NCBI GenBank assembly: GCA_013140395.1 | Contig: JABFSY010000483.1 | Location: forward strand, 1-9,774 | Direction: 5' to 3' | Length of the DNA: 9,774 nt | DNA from: Cyclobacteriaceae bacterium | GTDB lineage: Bacteria; Bacteroidota; Bacteroidia; Cytophagales; Cyclobacteriaceae | Shown here: positions 7,101 to 9,774 of the stretch, piece after piece | How the letters are laid out: every line of letters starts with the position of its first letter | How positions within the stretch are numbered: position 1 is the first letter of the stretch | Notes under the pieces: model-generated | The model's database searches: none | The model's input: only the letters and a program-made list of their open reading frames with translations | What the model was told of the DNA's origin: nothing | Made by a program: the position numbers and the translations under genes

Positions 7101-7234
7101 GGAGTGAAATTAAGGTTTTGTACCTTAGCGGAGTGCCCCATAGAATTGATCACAACGCGGGGTGCGCTCAACTGGGCTAAACCAGTAAATGCAACAAGAC
7201 TAAAAGCAACGACAATTGGGGAAATCTTTTTCAT
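4109..7234 (-). CDS. Exported WD40-repeat protein with C-terminal caspase-like (C14) peptidase domain
   Basis: A 1041-residue multidomain protein. Residues 1-21 are a signal peptide (VVAFSLVAFTGLAQ), so it acts outside the inner membrane. Residues ~25-500 form WD40 beta-propeller blades; five clear repeats end near Trp62, Trp157, Trp251, Trp337 and Trp497 and begin with GH or similar (33, 128, 223, 304, 468), with degenerate repeats between them. Residues ~510-690 are a linker with a Trp-rich module (NQWVCWAYKGYF, then GGQYFGWHLNRG, then FYAAEQYFKILYRP). Residues ~690-768 look like an Ig-like beta sandwich. The caspase fold spans ~775-1035: catalytic His859 in YAGHGS and Cys921 in DACHSGG. 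Asp919 before the Cys is typical of metacaspases, which cut after Arg or Lys, so that specificity is inferred. An Asp/Asn-rich loop (983-995) resembles a calcium-binding turn. Both catalytic residues are intact. The propeller presumably binds a partner or substrate; the target is unknown. Confidence 0.93.
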   Translation of the reverse strand: MKKISPIVVAFSLVAFTGLAQLSAPRVVINSMGHSAKVQNLNFTPDGQKIISVSEDKTIRLWNANTGEMLKKFESEIGDGSKGMFYASDVSPDGSLLAVAGYTVTPDNQIYIAIIDLNKGIQVATALGHKDVINSLAFTGNGKYLVSGSNDGTLKVWKVDASTPMYSQELSIETGAPVKYLAMNLVNMDVAIAQEGKTEVSIYSLAILEKGGSKFNPRFWKKHLGEVNKLAYSSDGMYLASSSYEKEFFLWSSTGSVIKQWNRDASVNAIAFSHDSKILVGLDDTGHGISYGVPEGNKFTDFRGHDNAVFAAVFSPLDNGSYQVASAGGNNNEIYLWNPINGKALRKVKGKGSAIHDLAFGAGLELFVSQDVNAKPNEFQRSFDFNSMKLNLNSLKFSPPVENFGKGISQVSETELSLPKGKKIKNIDGEDGRILDFQASREGDVIVASDYSLRMFDRNGAFQKEFVGHVGGVRAVAISQDGRYLASGGEDQTIVLWKLSETGAAPTMRQHPEFSDAAWGAYFESLPVDSLTREPSKKAWRAVIDYMKAHGEKNYKAIEEVYKNLGETVLPFATLFLTEDNQWVCWAYKGYFACTSAGGQYFGWHLNRGIDKLADFYAAEQYFKILYRPTQMQKSIAQGKRVEDILREEGERIFDLTKLHRPSAGFFTTEVLHDKGLIDYQSGKLVTTQQTLKLDVEIFDGGSGIEEVNIYQNDKLILSDTTVETKGENDKVIKSYNVEMLNETNEFKVVVVNYQRIESRPEILKIDYVGKVILNSTLHVMVVGINKYQNSQYNLNYAQPDAKAFAEKISSQGQRIFKAINIVERYDENGTKAKIVEGFKSIAAKAQPQDVFVFFYAGHGSLDEENKDKDGDSPFYFVPTDVTKIYGDTKQLTAKGISDVELKEYLTKIKSTKQIVLMDACHSGGALKNMSTRALGGDEKAIVQLARSSGVVWIASSGSKQFATEFEVLKHGVFTYALLEALDGKGNNNSDNKITVNELKFYMEERVPELTKQYGGDAQYPTSYIHGNDFPITVTAKEGEN

Positions 7235-7266
7235 GGTCGATTGCCAGATTGGTAGCTGAAAGATAC

Positions 7267-7296
7267 CAAATTTATCGGTAAAATTCAGAAAGGTAA
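7267..7296 (-). promoter_or_regulatory. Bacteroidota-type promoter for the WD40-caspase gene
   Basis: On the minus strand TAAATTTG (7274-7267) matches the -7 consensus TAnnTTTG exactly. A TTA (7296-7294) stands in for the -33 TTG with the expected 19-bp spacing. Transcription would start near 7260, giving a 5' leader of about 26 bases before the ATG at 7234. No Shine-Dalgarno lies in that leader. This is a sequence match only. Confidence 0.55.
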
Positions 7297-7395
7297 CCCC
7301 TTACAGATTTGAGAGGGCAAACAGTTCGAAAAAAGGCTGAAAAATGGCTCCTTTCCGGACTAACCCCGTTGTGCTACTTTCTGGCTGCGATAGGC

Positions 7396-7419
7396 AAGCG
7401 AAAAGAAAAGCGAAAAGAA
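7396..7419. repeat. Perfect 12-bp tandem repeat (two copies)
   Basis: AAGCGAAAAGAA occurs twice back to back (7396-7407 and 7408-7419) without mismatch, lying between the divergent caspase and subtilase genes. It is purine-only on this strand apart from one C per copy. Two direct half-sites spaced 12 bp, about one helical turn, could bind a regulator, or this may be simple slippage. Confidence 0.75.
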
Positions 7420-7587
7420 CAACCCGACAGATAATAAAATTTGCATCACCATTTCATTTAATTCGTGCTACAAAATTGTCGGTTTACAGGCACCCGGTTC
7501 GGCCAAAAAGGCTAAGCCCCCTACTGAAGTAATATTAAAGGTGATTTTTTACAAATTTCAGCAGCTCAATTTGCCCTTTAGATAATA

Positions 7588-7609
7588 AAACAGGCTGGAA
7601 AACCTGTTT
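7588..7609. promoter_or_regulatory. Small hairpin upstream of the S8 protease gene
   Basis: AAACAGG (7588-7594) and CCTGTTT (7603-7609) pair perfectly over 7 bp around an 8-base loop. Read on the minus strand, the stem is followed by a T-rich run (TTTTATTAT), so it resembles a weak factor-independent terminator for antisense transcripts; on the plus strand no T run follows. It may equally be an operator overlapping the -33 side of the S8 promoter candidate. Confidence 0.35.
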
Positions 7610-7640
7610 GAAAGTATATTGCGGCTCAGTTTTAATGTTG
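7608..7640 (+). promoter_or_regulatory. Candidate promoter for the S8 protease gene
   Basis: TTG (7608-7610) and TAATGTTG (7633-7640) resemble the Bacteroidota -33 and -7 elements, with one mismatch in TAnnTTTG and a 22-bp spacing slightly longer than ideal. It would give a leader of roughly 60 bases before the ATG at 7707. The -7 element overlaps the left arm of the inverted repeat at 7636-7654. Weak on sequence alone. Confidence 0.3.
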
Positions 7641-7654
7641 CCAAAGGCGCAACA
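7636..7654. promoter_or_regulatory. Inverted repeat overlapping the putative S8 promoter -7 element
   Basis: TGTTGC (7636-7641) and GCAACA (7649-7654) form a perfect 6-bp inverted repeat with a 7-base spacer, about 50 bp before the S8 start codon. It could be a regulator site at the start of transcription or a short leader hairpin. Confidence 0.35.
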
Positions 7655-7706
7655 AATGAGCAAGAAAAACGACTAACTGGCTAATCTTTAGAAAATTCGA
7701 CACCCA

Positions 7707-9326
7707 ATGAAGAAATTTACGCTCTCTGTTCTATTCCAATTGTTCATTCTCGCTCTTGCCCCGGGCCAGCCTGCTGAAAAAGAAATACCAAAAAATTGGT
7801 TCTTGCTTGATCCCGAAAACGACAGTTTGCAGGGAGTAAGTGCCGAAAGAACTTATGAAACTTTGTTAAAAGGCCAACCCTCGAAGACGGTCTTAGTTGC
7901 CGTCATTGATTCTGGGATTGATATCGACCACGAAGACTTAAAAAGTGTCATCTGGGTGAACGAAAAAGAGATCGCTGGCAATGGCGTTGACGATGACAAA
8001 AATGGCTATGTGGACGATGTGCATGGATGGAACTTTATAGGTGGCAAAAATGGAAATGTAAATGCCGATACCTATGAGTTAACCCGTGAATACATGCGCC
8101 TTTCGAAAAAATATGACACGGCTGATTCGTTGAAGAACAGGAAGAAAGCAAAAACGGAATACGCAGCCTACTTAAAACTAAAAGACAAGTACCAAAAACT
8201 GAAAGTCAAAAACGAGCAACAATACAAGTTTTATTCTGGAATTTACAACTACACCAAAGCCAGCCTTGACACACTAAAACAACATTTTAAAGCGGAAAAA
8301 CTTGTTCCGGAAGAAGTGCGCCAGCTAACGAGCAGCCGGCCAAGCCTCCTTTTTGCAAAAAGTATTATTACTCGCGTTTATGCGTCTGCCGGTGACGATA
8401 CACTCCTCGAAGAATACTTAAGGCAAGTGAAAGAGGGCGTGGACTATTTCGAAGTAATTGTAAAATATGGCTACAATACAGAATTTGATTCTCGTCAGAT
8501 AGTGGGGGATAACTATTCAAATCTTTTCGAAAAGGGCTATGGCAACAATGACGTGAAAGGCCCCGATCCTTTGCACGGCACCCACGTGGCAGGAATCATT
8601 GCGGCTGACCGTACGAACGATCTCGGCATTAAAGGGATTGCAGATAACGTGAAGATAATGGTAGTGCGAGCTGTGCCGAACGGAGACGAGCGAGATAAAG
8701 ATGTGGCCAACGCTATTCTTTATGCGGTTGACAATGGTGCAAAAATTATTAACATGAGTTTCGGTAAATCATTTTCTCCCGAAAAAGAAGTAGTCGATCG
8801 CGCGGTGAAGTATGCCGAACAAAAGGGCGTACTGCTGATTCACGCGGCTGGTAATGAAGGCGATGATATTGACGTAGAGAAAAACTTTCCGACAAAAAAG
8901 TATTTGAATGGGAAGGAGGCAAAAAACTGGATCGAGGTGGGCGCGTCTGCCTGGGGTAGTGGAGAGGACTTTGTGGGGAGCTTTTCTAATTACGGAAAGA
9001 AAAATGTTTCGTTGTTTGCCCCGGGTGTTCAAATCTATTCTACGACACCAGGCAATACTTACAAAAACGAAGATGGCACCAGCATGGCCAGCCCTTCGAC
9101 AGCCGGGGTAGCTGCACTGTTGATGTCTTATTTTCCAGAATTAACAGCGATTGAGGTGAAATCCATTTTAGAAAAATCCACTCGCAAATTTGATAACCTA
9201 AAGGTGCAAAAGCCTGGGAGTAAAGAACTCGTTTCATTTAGCGAACTAAGTTCTTCAGGAGGATTGGTCAACTCCTATGAGGCCGTGAAGATGGCGAAGG
9301 AAAGCAAGAAGCCCACTGTTAAGTAG
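7707..9326 (+). CDS. Exported subtilisin-like (S8) serine protease with long insert
   Basis: A 539-residue secreted endopeptidase. Residues 1-21 are a signal peptide (LFQLFILALAPGQ). The catalytic triad is complete: Asp68 (AVIDSGID), His290 (HGTHVAGI) and Ser459 (GTSMASP); Asn383 (HAAGNEGD) supplies the oxyanion hole. An Asp-rich stretch at 91-104 (NGVDDDKNGYVDD) looks like a calcium site and is common in Bacteroidota subtilases. Asp and His are 222 residues apart, far more than the few dozen of classical subtilisins. The extra part (about 115-280) is Lys- and Tyr-rich and mostly helical, with a charged coiled-coil-like section at 125-205. I recall similar inserts in other Bacteroidota S8 proteins. 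No propeptide domain and no type IX secretion C-terminal domain are evident, so the product is probably periplasmic or surface-attached by other means. The gene is divergent from the WD40-caspase gene and ends 4 bp from the gldH stop. Confidence 0.94.
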   Translation: MKKFTLSVLFQLFILALAPGQPAEKEIPKNWFLLDPENDSLQGVSAERTYETLLKGQPSKTVLVAVIDSGIDIDHEDLKSVIWVNEKEIAGNGVDDDKNGYVDDVHGWNFIGGKNGNVNADTYELTREYMRLSKKYDTADSLKNRKKAKTEYAAYLKLKDKYQKLKVKNEQQYKFYSGIYNYTKASLDTLKQHFKAEKLVPEEVRQLTSSRPSLLFAKSIITRVYASAGDDTLLEEYLRQVKEGVDYFEVIVKYGYNTEFDSRQIVGDNYSNLFEKGYGNNDVKGPDPLHGTHVAGIIAADRTNDLGIKGIADNVKIMVVRAVPNGDERDKDVANAILYAVDNGAKIINMSFGKSFSPEKEVVDRAVKYAEQKGVLLIHAAGNEGDDIDVEKNFPTKKYLNGKEAKNWIEVGASAWGSGEDFVGSFSNYGKKNVSLFAPGVQIYSTTPGNTYKNEDGTSMASPSTAGVAALLMSYFPELTAIEVKSILEKSTRKFDNLKVQKPGSKELVSFSELSSSGGLVNSYEAVKMAKESKKPTVK

Positions 9327-9330
9327 TCGA

Positions 9331-9774
9331 TTACTTCTGGATTGTTTCCACTCTTAACCCAACAGCCAAAATCCCTTGCAGGGTATCTTGCCTCATAAAC
9401 TGCTCAAACCGGACTTTGTGTTTGCCTGTTTTTTCAAAGGAATAGTTGGTTAGAAAATCAAACTGATGATCGTACACATCGCCCAATCCACTGCGACCAT
9501 TTGGTTCTCCTGTTTTAACATCAAAGAGATTCTCGGTCAACATTTCCTTTTTTACCACAGTCCCGTTTGGGTCAACCAATTGATAGTTTACAAAAAGTCG
9601 CGCGTAGGGATAATCAAGGGAATTGCGTACGTCTAAATAGAGGTTGTAGACTTGAGTGGTGTCGCTCACTTCAAATTCCAGTTCTGCAGGAGTCGTAATT
9701 TTCCAGGTGCGATCTTTGAATTCTACGTTGTCTTCATACACCCGATTGGAATCACAAGAGCTTATCAAAAAGAC
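9331..9774 (-). CDS. gldH: Gliding motility lipoprotein GldH (5' end outside window)
   Basis: A lipoprotein required for gliding in Flavobacterium johnsoniae, where it works with the other Gld proteins of the motility and type IX secretion apparatus. The 147 visible residues open with VFLISSC, a lipobox (I-S-S-C) whose Cys is encoded at 9754-9756, followed by the family-typical CDSNRVYEDN. Further matches to the family pattern are DTTQVYNLYLDVRNSLDYPYA, then GRSGLGDVYDHQF, and near the end FEQFMRQDTLQGILAVGLRVE. The frame is open to the right edge, so only the start and the first part of the signal peptide are missing, perhaps 10-15 residues; the TTG at 9768 is internal. The stop is 4 bp from that of the S8 protease gene. 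The assignment rests on my memory of GldH sequences and is fairly firm. Confidence 0.85.
   Translation of the reverse strand, partial: VFLISSCDSNRVYEDNVEFKDRTWKITTPAELEFEVSDTTQVYNLYLDVRNSLDYPYARLFVNYQLVDPNGTVVKKEMLTENLFDVKTGEPNGRSGLGDVYDHQFDFLTNYSFEKTGKHKVRFEQFMRQDTLQGILAVGLRVETIQK

Larger units (their letters stand above)
7235..7706. other. 472-bp divergent intergenic region between caspase and subtilase genes
   Basis: No credible gene is seen here. The side next to the WD40-caspase gene carries a good Bacteroidota-type promoter (7267-7296, minus strand). The centre holds a perfect 12-bp tandem repeat (7396-7419). The side next to the S8 gene holds two small hairpins and a weaker promoter candidate. 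The ORF at 7344-7532 is Arg/Lys-rich with no family features and lacks support. The length is generous for two promoters, so a small RNA or long leader could be hidden here, but I see no recognised RNA. Confidence 0.7.

Noticed and set aside
7344..7532. 62-residue ORF in the divergent intergenic region
   Set aside because: It is rich in Arg/Lys, contains the 12-bp tandem repeat, has no recognised motif or RBS and is short enough to occur by chance.
4109..9326. Anti-phage or abortive-infection island centred on the caspase
   Set aside because: Both proteases have export signals, and no NTPase, nuclease, TIR, reverse transcriptase or other defence partner is nearby. The remaining genes are metabolic or envelope genes.
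9200..9326. Type IX secretion C-terminal domain on the S8 protease
   Set aside because: The protein ends shortly after the catalytic domain with a charged tail; no beta-rich C-terminal sorting domain is seen.

Overview
The window reads as chromosomal DNA of a gliding, Cytophagales-like member of the Bacteroidota. The evidence is a GldH-type gliding lipoprotein at the right edge, Bacteroidota-style secreted proteins whose signal peptides end in Ser-Gln, Cys-Gln, Ala-Gln or Gly-Gln, start codons without Shine-Dalgarno sequences, and one good match to the Bacteroidota promoter (TTG-N19-TAnnTTTG). I see no tRNA, rRNA, CRISPR array, transposase or phage gene.

Layout, left to right. (1) Bases 2-568 (+) are the C-terminal end of a sensor histidine kinase that begins outside the window. 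It overlaps by 8 bp a small exported protein with a CFFC motif, related to the DUF3299 type (561-1004, +). (2) Facing these is an exported M28 zinc peptidase of the carboxypeptidase Q type (1010-2383, -). Its start codon lies inside an 85-bp tandem duplication carrying palindromic elements (2377-2554). (3) On the other side of that 325-bp intergenic region is a probable two-gene unit (+): the iron-sulfur L-serine dehydratase alpha chain (2709-3614) and a small envelope protein of unknown function (3639-4106). (4) Facing this unit is the largest gene, a 1041-residue exported WD40-caspase fusion (4109-7234, -). (5) A 472-bp intergenic region follows, holding a good promoter for the WD40-caspase gene, a 12-bp tandem repeat and two small hairpins. 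From it the divergent gene for an exported subtilisin-family (S8) protease is read (7707-9326, +). (6) The S8 gene runs into the oppositely oriented gldH (9331-9774, -), which lacks only its first codons.

How the genes relate. Three products are exported peptidases of different catalytic classes: a zinc exopeptidase, a caspase-like cysteine endopeptidase and a serine endopeptidase. With serine dehydratase, which turns serine into pyruvate, this suits a bacterium living on proteins and peptides, though the functional linkage is inference. All three tail-to-tail gene junctions have gaps of only 2-5 bp and no room for a terminator.

The most interesting items are the WD40-caspase architecture with an export signal, its head-to-head pairing with the S8 protease, and the duplicated palindromic leader of the M28 gene. 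I found no strong evidence for a wholly new multi-gene system. The caspase/subtilase pair is the best candidate for a closer look.
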